Assembly: GCA_019321725.1 (NCBI GenBank)
Contig: CM033121.1
Location: 15,252,001 to 15,316,000, forward strand
DNA length: 64,000 nucleotides
Source of the DNA: Paulownia fortunei
Lineage: Eukaryota; Streptophyta; Magnoliopsida; Lamiales; Paulowniaceae
Direction: 5' to 3'
Part shown: one piece after another, positions 33,296 through 45,879 of the stretch
How the letters are laid out: each line of letters opens with the position of its first letter
Position numbering within the stretch: the stretch's first letter is position 1
Notes under the pieces: generated by a model
What the model was told of the DNA's origin: nothing
What the model saw: only the letters and a program-made list of their open reading frames with translations
Database searches by the model: none
Translations under genes and position numbers: made by a program

Positions 33296-35460
33296 TAAAC
33301 AAAATAAACATGAGGCAAGTTAAAGGAAACTTATCACAATTTCGATCTTTTGCCATGATTGAATCATTGATGTTTCTCACATCTTTGAAGGCTCACTTTT
33401 ATTCAAATCCAATCACATACAGAAAGGGTTTTGATCCACAATTCAAATGCTTCCTCTAATGATGTTTATCTTTACACTTTTATCACAATAACACACTTTC
33501 TCTTTCTATTTTCTTTCTTACCTTATTCTTAGAGAGAGTTTTTTTTTTTTGTCAAAGTTAGAGAGAAGATTAGGGGGAAGTTCTCATTTTTTACGTTGGT
33601 TATGGGGTGGTTTTTAGAAAACCACTCCACCAAAATTCAGTGGGTCATGTCAGCCCTCATGGGTGATCTGTTAACCTATTTATCTTACATCTCCCACTGG
33701 CACATGAGGGCTGGACTTTCATCTATTGTGATAAAAAATTGTACACCACTAATTTTATACAAGCAAATGAATTGTGTGACTAGCAAATATTTTAATAAGA
33801 GTTCCATGTCATACACCGGTTAATGATATATAACAACTTAATTTCTCAAAAACACAAGGACAAAATATCTCACTATACCCCAGACTTCGTTGCAACACCA
33901 ATCAAAATCTCTCTGATCCCTCATACAATATAAGAGAATACTTGATCTCAATACCATATCATATATTCACAATTATGTCCCAAACATCTAAGTTTGACAT
34001 AATTGTCTGGCCAGTAAATACATATTAGGTGTTAGCCATAAAAAATCTTCCTTTCCTACTAGGATCTCTCAACTTCAAAATAGTTTCTTTCCTAGACATA
34101 TCCTGCATTACCGAACCATCCATGGTTATTAGGAGCATGCTAAAGTAGCAACACTACATTAAAGTTTTGAGAAATAGTTAAAAATCATAAGGGTATATAA
34201 TGAGGTTATACAAACATTTGGGTGTCACACAATGAGGAAGTAAGGATCTTTTTACTCATTACCCAATGGTCACTTAGGCACATATTGTATGAAGCACGTG
34301 CTATGGTGCTTTCTTCCTTATTGGAAGTGTATGTCATCTTTTTAAAAATAATGCACCATATAGATCTTGGTCCAAGTGTACCACGATACTTAACCTGAGT
34401 TTTATTCTCTTTTGTCCTCAACAAATCATTAATACCAAGAAAACTCACATGTGGCCATAGACAAGTTTAATAGATAGTGGGAATCCATTTCGATTACTCA
34501 AATTCATAAGAGTAATCACATCTTGATCATTTATCAAGGCGACATTTTGTTTATGATTTATACACAATAATATCATAAATGTCTCATCTCTACATGCAAC
34601 TCAACATTGGAGGTGATTGCTCGTGTCAGAGAGCCAATCTTTACTTGTCCAACATACTTAGACATTGAATGTATACCATCATAAATATGTACACGTACAT
34701 AATATTCCAATGTCTTAAACTTATGGGCTTGACTCTATGAACATTCTAAAGTTCAAAGAGATTGTATTCTACACAATCCTAGAGATTTGACATAGCCCGC
34801 AAATATATCTCTAGGTTGAGGCTAAGTAGGTAGCTACTATGAAATGCGTAGATATACATATTTCTTTGCAAATATATCTCTCACAAAGCTATAATATGTG
34901 TTTGGTTTTAATGCATTGAGATCTTTAGTACTGTAAGCAGTAGTTGACTGATTATCTCAATATATTATCAAAGCTCCCAATAACTGCTTACAACTTCCAA
35001 ATGGTACAAAAACTTCTTAACCAAACTCATCATATTGTAGATATATGTGCCACAAGTTATACTCAAACTATGCACAATGCTACACATATTTAGTTCTTGC
35101 TACTCCAAGATATAAATTTGCCACATAAGAAAGCAAACTCGAAGGTAGATTTACAATAATCCAAATCACCTCCTTAATCAATATATGTGTATTCTCTCAA
35201 TCACAAAGAAAACTTTCCTTCATACCAAAAGAAAACTATCTACAATTCTCATAAAGTATCTAAACATTCTCATCGTTATTATCCAATGTCACTCATGAGA
35301 ATTGGATTGATACTTTCTGACCCATGGCATAACAAATATTTGGAGCAAGTATAGGTCATAATGCACATCAAGCGCCAAACAACAATCATTGACATATAGT
35401 GGTCTAGACACTTCTCTTGGAGTCTTTGGACACATTTTAAGGCTAAAATTTCATAACATA
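33296..35460 (-). mobile_element. Copia element M, 3' half, inverted relative to N
   Basis: On the minus strand: RNase H remains (about 35440-34830), a 3' UTR, the polypurine GCCAGTGGGAGA (about 33690-33701), and an LTR (33689 back to about 33296, starting TGTAAGATAAATAGG). It is the same family as N but more diverged. gag to RT is missing. M and N meet LTR to LTR, tail to tail. The right end joins a TGTTAG-family LTR fragment. Confidence 0.8.
34830..35460 (-). pseudogene. Copia RNase H of element M
   Basis: The minus strand reads GGDLDYCKSTFEFAFLCGKF, then FISWSSKN, VCEV-type residues, and DNQSTTAYSTKDLNALKP. These are equivalents of the motifs at 31380-31670 in N. Multiple stops and frameshifts. 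The catalytic DNQS is still visible. Confidence 0.75.
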
Positions 35461-36739
35461 TGAGTATTTATGAGTTTAAAACTCTCCATTTTAAATCATT
35501 CTAGTAAATTAATATTAAATTAATTTATGGTCTACATAATTTATTTGATTCATTCAAATAATTATTTCATTCTAATTGGACTTTCTAATCTTATTAGATC
35601 CAAATAAATAATTCTATTATTTAATTTAGTAATTAATTCAACTCACTCAATTAATTAAAGCTCCCAATTAATTAATCTTCTTTAATTAATTAGATCCAAC
35701 TCCTTGGATCAATTCCTAAGTTAGAAATATTTCATCTCAAATTGTGTGTAACCCTTTAGATTAAACTAAGCTAGTAATAGGCTTGCAATATTTGCAACTT
35801 ATGAATAATAATTATTCTAATTAATTAATTCGCGGAACACCTAGCAAATGTATCATGACTATCTAGTCTTAGGTGAATTAGCGAGTGAACCTATTTCAAT
35901 TACGAGTACCATACACATAAGGTCCTTCTGTCATATAATCTCCCGATTGAGTATATGGCATTGATTAATTATCGAAACCCTAATTGCTTAATAACTATGA
36001 TTCCATTTCAAGTTTCAATGACTCATGACGAATCATTAAAAATACCAACATTCATCCTGACTTGGTCAATGACTTCTGAATCATGAACTATGAAAATATA
36101 GGAGATTTACTTGTTCTGCCAGATAACTGATGGATTCTTTGTTGGCCACTCATTAACATCCATACATGTCAATTCAACATCCAACGTATCCCCTTTGTGA
36201 TTGTGAGACAATCAGAAGATACATCAAAATAGAACATGGCATGCACAAGGCTACCATGGTGCCTCAGGTTCAAGAACTAATCGTGTACTATCGTAACATG
36301 GAAATTTTTATTTTGACAAACAACATTTCTAATTAAGAATTTCTAATAGGCTTTTTCAGTGTACTTGTTCTCTAATAAGTGCCCACATACATGCACTAAC
36401 ATCACTACGCCAATATCCATAGAGCGAAACATCCTCCTCATGCGAGCATACATCGTATACACGAGTCTATTAGGCATTCGATATCCCATCTCAAAAAGCC
36501 CTTAACTCGAAATTAATTTAAGACCAAAGTCATATTGGCATATTCTATGATCACCATCATATGCGTTATCATGTATTGTAGCTTAGTTTGGTGTAAGGAC
36601 TTTATTTAATTATTATATGCAATTAAAGATAAATAAATTGACCTATTTTATTAATATGATTTGAAAAAAATTATTTTTAAAAAATATAAAAGTATAAAAG
36701 ATGTCTAATCTAATTGGTACGTCGACCACTATTCTAACA
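35461..36739 (-). repeat. TGTTAG-family LTR copy G, truncated, in LINE 1
   Basis: Minus orientation. The right end is the LTR start (minus strand TGTTAGAATAGTGGTCGAC from 36739). It carries the family blocks CTGATGGATTCTTTGTTGGCC, CCATACATGTCAA, and GCAAGGCTACC-type sequence, down to the TTAATTAA zone. It ends near 35480 without reaching the LTR 3' end. LINE coding sequence abuts at 36740 (residues ending in LGFF-type RT start). Confidence 0.8.
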
Positions 36740-37845
36740 AAAAATCCAAGCTTGCTTCCATTAAGTCACCTTTTACAATATCCCAACAACTTTTGAAGAA
36801 AAGGGATGGAAGACCTCCTGGCCCGCCATACTATCATGATGAATACTAAATACCACATCTCTCAGTTCATTCATGTCTGGAGGAGAGAAAAGATGCTGCC
36901 GATGTTCATCAGTGAGTAACGATGGAATAATATCCAAAAGAGGCTGATGACCAAGGAAGGAGCCTTCAGTAAGCAAATTTTCAAAGTAATTCGAAGCCGA
37001 TTGTTTATTGAGTTGTTAATCTATAATTTCCACTAAGTTAACTGAAATTTTATGAATCCACAATTTGGCCCATTTTTTTTGACGAGCAAATGAAAATACT
37101 TAGTATTTCGCTCCCCCTCTTGAATCCATTTACAAGCTGACTTTTGCTTCCAGAAACTTTCTTCAATAGCAAGAGCTTGCAGAAGTGATGCATAAGCCTT
37201 CTTCCTTTCAGCCCGATTACAGTCTATAGGATTAGAACAAAAAATTTGTTCCTTGCTAGTCACAAATTTTTCAGCCTCCGTAATTTGGTCATGAACCATA
37301 TTATGCTTGTACCACCATCGTAAATGACTCCAAATGCTATAAATTTTCTGTTGTAGTTTGATAATCCCTGTAGCGGAAGTTGGAACTACCAAATTGATTT
37401 TACTGTGTCTAGAAATCTTGGATGTTTAACCCAACAGTTCAAAAAGTGAAACAGAGAAGGACCCTTCTTAATTTTCTGCACCAAATCAACTAAGAGAGCA
37501 TGATGATCCAAACAAAGCCTAGCTTTGTGAGATACCCGTGTTTGCTAAAACATTTCAGCCCACTCTGCCGAGACTAATACCCGATCAAGTCATTCCCAAA
37601 TAATATTATTAGTCCACTTATAAAAAAGCTACTTCAAAACCCACACATCTTGCAAACCACAGTCAAGCAAACAATTTTTCAAATCTTCAATTGCTCTCAG
37701 GGAAGGTGCGGCACTATTTTTCCGCTCATTCACGTTGAGTATGACATTAAAATCACCAGCTACAAACCAAGGCTAATTTTCTATAGACAAATTATTCAAA
37801 GCATTCCACAGTTCAAGTCCCTCCATAGATAAATTCTGATACTAA
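36740..37845 (-). pseudogene. LINE 1, endonuclease and start of reverse transcriptase
   Basis: On the minus strand from 37845: ELWNALNNLSIEN, PWFVAGDFNVILNVNER (the endonuclease GDFN box, about 37740), then LDCGLQDVWVL, LDRVLVSAEWAEMF and LDHHALLVDLVQK. The last two hold the SDHHAL-like box, with Ser replaced by Leu. Further on are RAERKKAYASLLQALAIEES, ACKWIQEGERNTKYFHLLVKK, and the RT entry (LLDIIPSLLTDEHRQHLFSP, DSMAGQEVFHP, where family members have AGPDGF). The RT catalytic core is missing, since copies G, M and N occupy that place. This is an L1-type plant LINE with stops in every long frame. Confidence 0.85.
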
Positions 37846-40645
37846 TGTTGGATTCGCAAAAATCATAGGACAAAGCGTAGTGGAAATTTAAAAATTTAAA
37901 CCTGCAATAAACTATTTAATGCATATATTGGATTTGATGTGATTAATCAATTCATACTCATATATTTTGTTTAACTAAAAATAAAAGTTTTCCCAATTAT
38001 GCTTGAATTTAGCATTCCTGCTGATGTAGGGTGTAAAGCAATTCAAATTGCTATCCTCCTCATGAACTCTTCGTTGGAATTCCAAAATTGATTTGAATTT
38101 TAGCTTTGGATTAGAAACTTGATTCACCACAAGAATCCATGTGTTGTCCCTTTAATGGTATCCACAACTCAGACAAGTCCATGAATCTTGAATCCTTGCT
38201 AGTGAATCCAAATTCTTTATTTCTAATCTAGAATTTTGAGAATGCAATTCAATTCTTAAATCAACTAGTGATAGAAGAATTAAATTGAATCAAAAAGGCA
38301 TGTAACCTTTTTGATGGAACAAGAAAATATATATAAAAAAGATAAGAAAAAAGAGTAGAGAGAAGATGTCATGGAGCTTTCTCAAAGCTCCTTCATGTTT
38401 TTTTTTTGTGGGAGAGAGAATATTTATCTCTCTCCAAAACCTAATCACATTAGATATGTATATCATTCATTTCTTATCTTATCTTGTTTCTATATTTGAC
38501 TGGAATTTTTTGACTTTCTAATCAATACATCCTAGCAAGCCTCCTACGAGGCCATCAACCCTTAAGCTTGGACTTTAATTAATTAATTAAGTTTATTTAA
38601 TTGATCTCACCAATTAAACAAGCCCAATTTAATATCAATTAATTTCCATCAAGGCCACCTAATCAAATTAGGCCAATTGAATAAGTTAATTTAATCTCTT
38701 AAATTAATATATATTTTATCTTAATTAATTAATTCAATCAATTAATTAAACACACTCTCCATAAGCTCCTAATCTTAATTAAGTCCTGTAAGAAAATTAA
38801 CAATAATATAGTATGAATCAAATATTCATATAATTAATGTGAATCGAGTATACCTATATGTAGCGGATTGTCGATCCATGTATCCGAATCAAGCTCATCT
38901 ACCATCTTTCTTTTGATCGAACTACGAACATACCTTTCTCGTTGGTGGTGAATAACTACTAGAGTTATTCACTCAATTACACACCTCAAATCCTTGAAAT
39001 CTATGGTGATGCTCCAAGGAAGACTAAGAGAAAAAAAATTGAGAGAATATGGAGAGAATTTTTTGGGAGATTTATGTTTTCTCACATACTCTGTTGAATG
39101 AGAATTAGAGATATATATTTCTACTCAAAGTCGAATCTCAATCCAACTAGAAAACTCGATTTCACTTAAATTGTGGAGACATCCAACTAAATATGGATGT
39201 CAATTGGGTCAAGAGTCTTAAATCTGATCCAATTTCCACCAAGTCAAATTAAATAATCTTATTATTTAATTGAATGAACAAATTTAACTCTTTAAATAAA
39301 TTCTAATTAAAGTTAATTAATCTCTATTATTTAATTAATCCAAACCTTGAATTACTTTCTAAATTAGAAGTCGACTATCCCAATTTGTGTGTGACCCTTT
39401 AGGTTTACAACAAAACTAATAGTAGGCTTACAACTCTTGCAACTTAGTGAATAAATTAATATTCTGATTAATTAATTCAATTAATTAACCCATCTTGAAA
39501 TTAACTCTTTAATTCCAAGAACTTTATAAGTCAAGGAAAGCACCTAGTAGTACATCTTGACTATCTAGTCTTAAATGAATTAGCAAATAGACCTATTTCT
39601 GTCATGAACACCATACAAGTTTGGTCCTTCTGTCAACTAATCTCTCGAGTAAGCCGATGGTATGGATTATTAGTCGAAACCTTAATTCACTCATTCAGTC
39701 AGATTATTCAGTAAGATACGGTTTGACCTTTTTCTTTTTGTTTGAATCTTCGTATAAAAAGGTGGCCTTCCTCCCTTCATTCATTGAGTTGGAAGAATCC
39801 ATAGAAGTTGGGATAATACTCTTTAAAAGACCCGTAACTGGCCATAACTTGAATTGGGCATTCTAGGCAAATCACATGAAATTCAGAAGAAAAAAAAAGG
39901 CTTTGAGGGAAATTGATAGAAGATGTCATATTGATTCATAATGAATCATTAGAAAATCATTGTCTAATATTCATCCTATTTTTGCCAAAAAACTTATGAG
40001 TCAAGGACCATAAAATGCATAAGAGATTCATCTATTCTGTCAGATGAGTGACGGATCCTTTATTGGCCACTCATTAAGCTCCATACATGAAGATCACACA
40101 CCCAACATAAATCCCTTACGATTTTAATGCAATCAAGAAATACATCAAAGTACATGATGTCATGCACAAGGGTACTATCGTACCTTAAGTCAAAGGAATA
40201 ATTCATGTACTATCATAATTGTAAAATTCTCATTTCGAGGAACAAGTTTTCAATTGAGAACTTTCTATGAGCCTGTTCGGTGTATTTGTTCTCCAATGAG
40301 CACCTGCACATATACACTAGTGTGTCCACACTAATACCTATGGAATGAGACATCCTTCTTTCAAACATTCATCATATGCGCAAATCTAACGGGCTTGTGG
40401 ATGTCCTATCTCAATGAATCCCCAACTCGAAACTAATTTAAAACTAAATCCGTAAAGGTATATTTCATGATCACCATCATATGTGCTCATCCCCATGGCT
40501 ATGTATGGTTTATGGACTTTATCTAATTACTTAAGTGAAATTAAAGATAAAGAAGTGCTAGTTTTATTAACATATTTTAAATAAGATTGTCTAATGAAAG
40601 AGTATAAAAGCGACCAATAATTGCAAACCGATCACTACTCTAACA
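37846..40645 (-). repeat. TGTTAG-family LTR copy C (2.8 kb)
   Basis: Both ends are visible. The left edge is TGTTGGATTCGC (LTR end on minus). The right edge is ACTACTCTAACA (LTR start TGTTAGAGTAGT on minus). It splits LINE 1 endonuclease sequence at its left edge. It is longer than B or L, because 38790-39240 does not match the other copies and looks like an extra segment with its own GAATAACTACTAGAGTTATTC palindrome. The flanking five bases do not match, so a clean target duplication is not shown. Confidence 0.8.
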
Positions 40646-40689
40646 AAGACTATGCTAGTGGCCAGTCATGAGGGACTTTTATAAGTTTC

Positions 40690-41285
40690 TCAAGTTCCAT
40701 CTTTTTGGGATTCTTTCCCTATCTCTATATCTAGTGTTCACACTTATGTTCATACTTGGATAGTTTTCATTTCATATGTGAATTCTGTGATACTATTACC
40801 TTTAGGAATTGAATTCCCATTCCAATTCCTAATGGGCTTTGATCTCCATAAATTCCACAGTTAATGGACCTAAACTTTATTAATTTATTGGTCTCAATTT
40901 ATTTGATTCAGCAAATTAAATTAATTCATTCCAATAGCTAATTAGGTCCAACACAATTCATTGATCCAATTAATTATTTATTTATTTTAATGTAAACTTT
41001 CTAATACAATTAGTTAATTAATTCATTTAATACTTTAATTTAGGCCCCAATAATTAAAATAGTAACTAATTTAATTCAAAACTTAGATTAATTCCTAGGA
41101 AGGAAATGGAATTATTCAAGTCAGTATGTCACCCTTAGGTTCACCAATAAGTTAGTAGTGAGCTCATAACTTTTGCGACTAATTAAATAATTAATTATTC
41201 TGATTAATTAGTCCAATTAATTTTATTTTATTTTTAAATTAACCTATCAATTGCAATAACACATAAAGTCATGGGTAACATCTAG
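40690..41285 (-). repeat. TGTTAG-family LTR fragment I
   Basis: Minus-oriented mid-LTR piece: AT-rich TTAATTAA zone, then GTCACCCTTAGGTTCACCAATAAGTTAGTAGTG, equivalent to 39405-39425 in copy C. Both ends are truncated. It lies between copy C and the copia LTR start at 41313. Confidence 0.6.
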
Positions 41286-41312
41286 TTGCATTATTAGCTG
41301 ATGCTGCAATTG

Positions 41313-41352
41313 TGTTGGAAGATTCAAGTTGTAGTATCAACGAAGTTCTAGA
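41313..41352 (+). repeat. Start of the 5' LTR of copia P
   Basis: TGTTGGAAGATTCAAG... up to CTAGA at 41348-41352. The LTR continues at 53947 (CTAGAGAAGAACAAG) after the 12.6 kb insert. Together the parts give an LTR of about 583 bp, ending ACCAACA at 54494. Confidence 0.75.
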
Positions 41353-42952
41353 TGATAAGTGCATATTTTGACATATTTTTATATTAAATCCTTTATACTT
41401 TTCTTGCTTTATTCTTATTAATATTCTTGTTTTATTAATGTTTTGTGTTAGGGAATAAATGGAAGCATGTTTCCAACTTGTGCAGTTTTTGTAATTTGAG
41501 CATAACTTCATGATCAAAAGCTCTATGGACCTGAAGCTTGTTTCATTTGAAAGCCAAGAGATAGAGGTACAACTTTTATGTTGGAGGCTTAGCCCAATTC
41601 AGTTTGATGATAGTAGAAAATTCGTCCAAGTAATTACACAAAATGGATCACCAAAATTCAGATCAGAGTTCAGCCCAGTATTGACTTATTTTACCAATTT
41701 GGTTATATATCTTGAGCCCAAATTTATTTTGGTTTGAAATTAGGATATGTTATACCCAAGAGGTAAATAAACAAGTTTGCTGAAGACAAGATGGTGTGAA
41801 AATATGTTGAAATGGTAAAACTATAGGCTGCAAGTTGCTGCTGATGTTACAGGGGGGCTCTTGGACATGACTCGGTAATTTGACCATATCTCCTTCATCC
41901 GATCACCAAATTTGACAAAAGATATATGAAAATATATCAGCGTTGAAAGATATACAATTTTTATTCTTTACGTATCTTCAAACTCTGGCTGTATCTAATC
42001 GAAAAATATAATTCAATTCAGTGGTTGAGAAATTTGTGTAACAACTTACCAACTCTTGGCAACTAGCATACCAATTGATTAACCCCTCATTATTTGTTTG
42101 GCCTCTAGCTTACTCCAAGTACTATAAATAGGCCATGTATTCAGCTTGTAAGAGAAGGGGGGTAGAGGGTTTCTTTAGGCTAAGTTATCTAGTTTGTATT
42201 GTAAATTTTCTAGTAGTAATAGAAATGCATTCTCTAGTTTCTCTTATATTTTTAGTCCTTGTTACTTTTATTATGTCTTTCTAAATTTCATTTTGCTGAG
42301 GAAAAAGGGTGAATCTCTTGATGGAGGAAGAAAAATGGTTATAAGGGTAGAAATTGTTTAAGTATGTTGTATTATTATTATTATTTTTTATCTAAACCCT
42401 ACTTATTTTTGTGGTGATTCTTGATTTATGTATCTTCAATGGCACAATAAATACTTGGGTTCATTTAGCTTATTGTACAGTTTTACCCCACCGACTGCTA
42501 ATGTAAAACCTTGATTTGTTGTTGACGAAGGAGTATATAAATGTTTGATCCTATAAATAAATGTTGGCGTTAAGAGATAATTTGCAATAGTAAGACAATA
42601 TCATGATTACCTTATTGCATGAGTTACTTGATAATATCTTCCCATTGGAACCTTCATTATGTATGGATTCCAATTGTGGCAATTAATAGAGGTAAAAAGA
42701 ATAAATAACCATTTATCTATCCAAAACTCAAGAGTGGATCCCTAATCCTCAGTACTTTTATTACTTCGGTTTTTTCTTTAGCTACATCATACATTAATTG
42801 TTCATATATTTTTTATTCACATAAACTCCATCTTTTTATAAATATAAACTTGAATTCTTCAAACAACTTCCCTGTGGATCGACCTCAGACTCACGAGAAA
42901 TTTATTACTTACTACAACCTGCACTTGGGTTTGCAACCTTAAAGTTGTAGCA
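41353..42952 (+). repeat. 5' LTR of the composite element
   Basis: 1600 bp, from TGATAAGTGCATATTTTGAC to AAAGTTGTAGCA. It is near-identical to the inverted LTR at 50732-52330 (a few differences per hundred bases in the parts I compared), so the element is fairly young. A TATA-like CTATAAATAGGCC lies at about 42123. Confidence 0.95.
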
Positions 42953-42958
42953 AGTTTT

Positions 42959-42976
42959 TGGCGCCGTTGCCGGGGA
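42959..42976 (+). other. Primer-binding site (tRNA-Asp type)
   Basis: TGGCGCCGTTGCCGGGGA, the standard site of Athila elements, six bases after the LTR end. It is intact here and decayed in E1 and F. Confidence 0.95.
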
Positions 42977-43152
42977 AGGCAAGGTAAGTATTCAGGTTTG
43001 TTAATATTTTTCCTTTGTAAATATAGTTTGTTTATTTTCTTTATGGATATATGGTTATATGGTATCGTAGTCATAATTCTCGACGTTTAGTAAGAAATAA
43101 TTCTGAAACTTTGTTTGGAAATTTGTTTGAATCATCTCCACACACTTCCACC

Positions 43153-44640
43153 ATGGCTGAAAATGAAAGTGTCCAGGATGAAAATGAGAATCAACAGGTG
43201 CGTACCATGCGTTATTACTTGCAACCTCCTCGAAATTCTTCTCCTTCTTGTTTCATTTTTCCTCTAAATGCAAATAATTTTCGATTCAAGTCAGGTATGA
43301 TCCCTTTACTTCCTAATTTCCATAGTTTAGACTCTGAAAGTCCTTACTTGCATTTAAAAGAATTTGATGAAGTATGTGCCACTTTTGATGATCAAACTTG
43401 CACAAATGAGATTGTTAAGTTCAAATTATTTCCTTTCTCTTTAAAAGATAAAGCAAAAAATTGGCTTAATTCTTTAAAACCTAGGTCAATTGGTACTTGG
43501 CAAGAAATGCAAGCTGAATTCTTGAAAAAATTCTTTCCAACTCATAAAACTAATGCTTTGAAAAGACAAATTCAAAATTTTTCTCAAAATTCGAATGAAG
43601 TTTTCTTTCAATGTTGGGAAAGATTTAAAGATTTGTTAAATTCATGCCCACATCATGGTTTTAAAAATGGCGCTTAATTAGTTTCTTTTATGAAGGTTTA
43701 ACTCCTGAAACAAAATAATTTGTTGAAACAATGTGTAATGGTGAGTTTCTTGATAAGGAACCTGATGAAGCCCTAGAATATCTAGATCATTTGGCAGAAA
43801 ACTCTCAATCATGGCATAGTGTTAATTCTTCCGAAGGTTCTATTAGATCTAATCTTGCTAATAGTAACAAAGGAAAATATTACCTTAGTCAAGAAGATGA
43901 TCTAAATGCTAAACTTGCTAGTTTAACAAGAAAAGTTGAAGCCATGGAACTTAAGAAAGTAAAGGAAATCAAATCTGTGCAAGAGGAAGAAGTTTGTAGC
44001 AATTGTGAACTTTTGGGGCACTCCACCAATGAATGTCCAAACCTTCCAGTACAAGCAAATTCTATGAACACATTCAAAAAGCCTTTCCATTCTCCATATT
44101 CTGAACTTACAATCCACAATGGAGAAATCATCCCAATTTCAGTTGGCGAGATGATAACCGTGCCCAATCACCGTATTCACAAAAACCACAAAACTTTCAT
44201 TCTTATCCACCTCCACATACAAAATCCATTGAGGAGACTTTGCAAGCATTTATGCATGAACAAACAAACATCAATAATCAGACTTCACAAGCTATCAATG
44301 AGATCAAAAGCACACTTTCAACACTGACAACTTCTTTGCGTACTCATGAAAAAGGTAAATTTCCTGCTCAACCTCAACCTAATCCTTCTACTCAGTGTCA
44401 TGTTTCTTCTTCTGGTGAAAATGCAGTCAAGGAGGCTAATTCAGTTACAACTCTTCGGAATGGAAAAGTTGTTGATAAGACTATTCATCACAAGGAGAAA
44501 GTTTCTAATCCACCTCCAGAAATGAAAAATGGAAATAGTTCTCTGACGATAAAGGTAAGTTTGAAGAAGGTAAGCGTGAAAATAAAGAAAAAGAAAAATA
44601 TTTACCTCCAGCACCCTTTCCTCAAAGATTGCAAGCAACT
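43153..44640 (+). pseudogene. gag: Athila gag of the composite element
   Basis: The ATG at 43153 opens MAENESVQDENENQQ. The capsid region runs open to 43677: EFDEVCATFDDQTCTNEIVK, LFPFSLKDKAKNWLNSLKP, TWQEMQAEFLKKFFP, ECW-type FQCWERFKDLL. A frameshift then leads into 43731-44327 (MCNGEFLDKEPDEALEYLDH), with a full zinc knuckle CSNCELLGHSTNEC (CX2CX4HX4C, about 43997). A further shift leads to 44240-44650, a polar linker. The gag would package element RNA. Two or three shifts prevent a full-length product, but the separate blocks are well preserved, which fits a recent loss. Confidence 0.9.
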
Positions 44641-45410
44641 CAGAAATTGAACTCAAATGGTGAAATTTTTGAAATTTTTAAACAAGTCAAGATTAATATT
44701 CCATTATTGGATACAATCAAGCAAGTTCCACCTTATGCCAAATTTTTGAAAGATTTATGTACAATCAAAAGAAAACATCATGTACAAAAGAAGGCATTTT
44801 TAACTGAAAGTGTTAGTTCAATCATTCAACAATTCACTCCACCCAAGTACAAAGATCCAGGTTGTCCAACCATTTCATGTATCATAGGAAACACTAGAAT
44901 AGAGCGTGCTTTGCTTGATCTTGGTGCTAGTGTAAATCTTCTACCTTTCTCAGTTTATGAACAGTTAGGTTTGGGAGAACTTAAAACAACTTCTGTTGTA
45001 CTCCAATTAGCTGACCGTTCGATTAAAGTTCCAAAGGGAATAGTAGAAATGTGTTGGTACAAATTGATAAGTTTTACTTTCCAGTTGATTTCATTGTTTT
45101 GGACACAGAGCCTGTTGCACAAACACATACACAAATTCCTATCATTTTGGGTCGTCCTTTTCTTGCAACTTCAAATGCTTTGATCAATTGTAGAAATGGC
45201 ATTTTGAAGTTATCATTGGAAAATATGACTTTGGAACTAAATGTGTTTAATGTTTGTATGCAACCTGCAGAAGATGTCGAAGTACATAAATGGATTCAAT
45301 TGAGGAACTTGTTCATGAATACTTTACTACTAACTCTTCAGATTCTTTGGAGACTTTGTTTGAAAGTGAAAGTATTTATAAAAAGGAACACACTAATACA
45401 TCTCTGAATT
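44641..45410 (+). pseudogene. Athila protease of the composite element
   Basis: YAKFLKDLCTIKRKHHVQKK (the conserved gag-protease linker) is followed by the protease core ALLDLGASVNLLPFSVYEQL (about 44910-44970) and ADRSIKVPKG. A one-base shift comes near 45045, then PIILGRPFLATSNALINCRN in the frame from 45051. After LELNVFN the residues should lead into the reverse transcriptase, but the frame passes through acidic residues (IEELVHEYFTTNSSDSLETL) and reaches RNase H directly. Autonomous relatives have several hundred RT residues in this place. Confidence 0.85.
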
Positions 45411-45415
45411 TTTGC

Positions 45416-45760
45416 AGGTACAGAGATTATGCTGTGGAGCTGTCTTGGGACAAAGAAAAGATAAAAAACCATATGTTATTTACTATGCAAGTAAAACTTT
45501 AAATGGTGCTCAATTGAATTATACAACAATGAAAAAGAATTACTTGCTGTAGTTTTTGCATTGGATAAATTTCGATCTTATCTTGTTGGCTCACCAATTG
45601 TTGTTTTTAGTGATCATGCAGCTTTGAAATATCTTTTGTCAAAAAAAGATGCTAAACAAGACTGATTAGGTAGATTCTCTTACTCCAGGAATTTAATGTT
45701 ACTATTCGAGATAAAAAGGGAGTAGAGAATATAGTGGCTGATCATTTGTCGAGACTTGTT
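45416..45760 (+). pseudogene. RNase H of the composite element, directly after protease
   Basis: The domain starts with DYAVE then VLGQRKDKKPYVIYYASKTL, TTMKKNYLL-type residues in shifted frame, VFALDKFRSYLVGSPIVVFS and DHAALKYLLSKKDAK. It ends in VADHLSRL. A one-base loss near 45438 and a stop near 45664 break it. The upstream junction (about 45400-45420) is where the RT should be, so a deletion of roughly the entire RT domain has occurred. Note the AATTTTTGCAG just before the junction. Confidence 0.85.
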
Positions 45761-45879
45761 TGTGATGACTCATTTCAAACCACACCTATTAATGACACTT
45801 TTCCTGATGAACAATTATTTAATGTTTCTATTTTACCTTGGTTTGCTGAAATTGTTAAATTTTCTTGTAACAGAAAAGA

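Noticed and set aside
37820..37846. A primer-binding-site-like string (minus strand TTAGTATCAGAATT) beside LTR copy C
   Set aside because: The same bases read in frame with the LINE endonuclease (YQNLSMEGLELW), so LINE coding is the better explanation.
43889..44167. Minus-strand frames opposite gag
   Set aside because: They are shadows of the well-supported gag frame on the plus strand.
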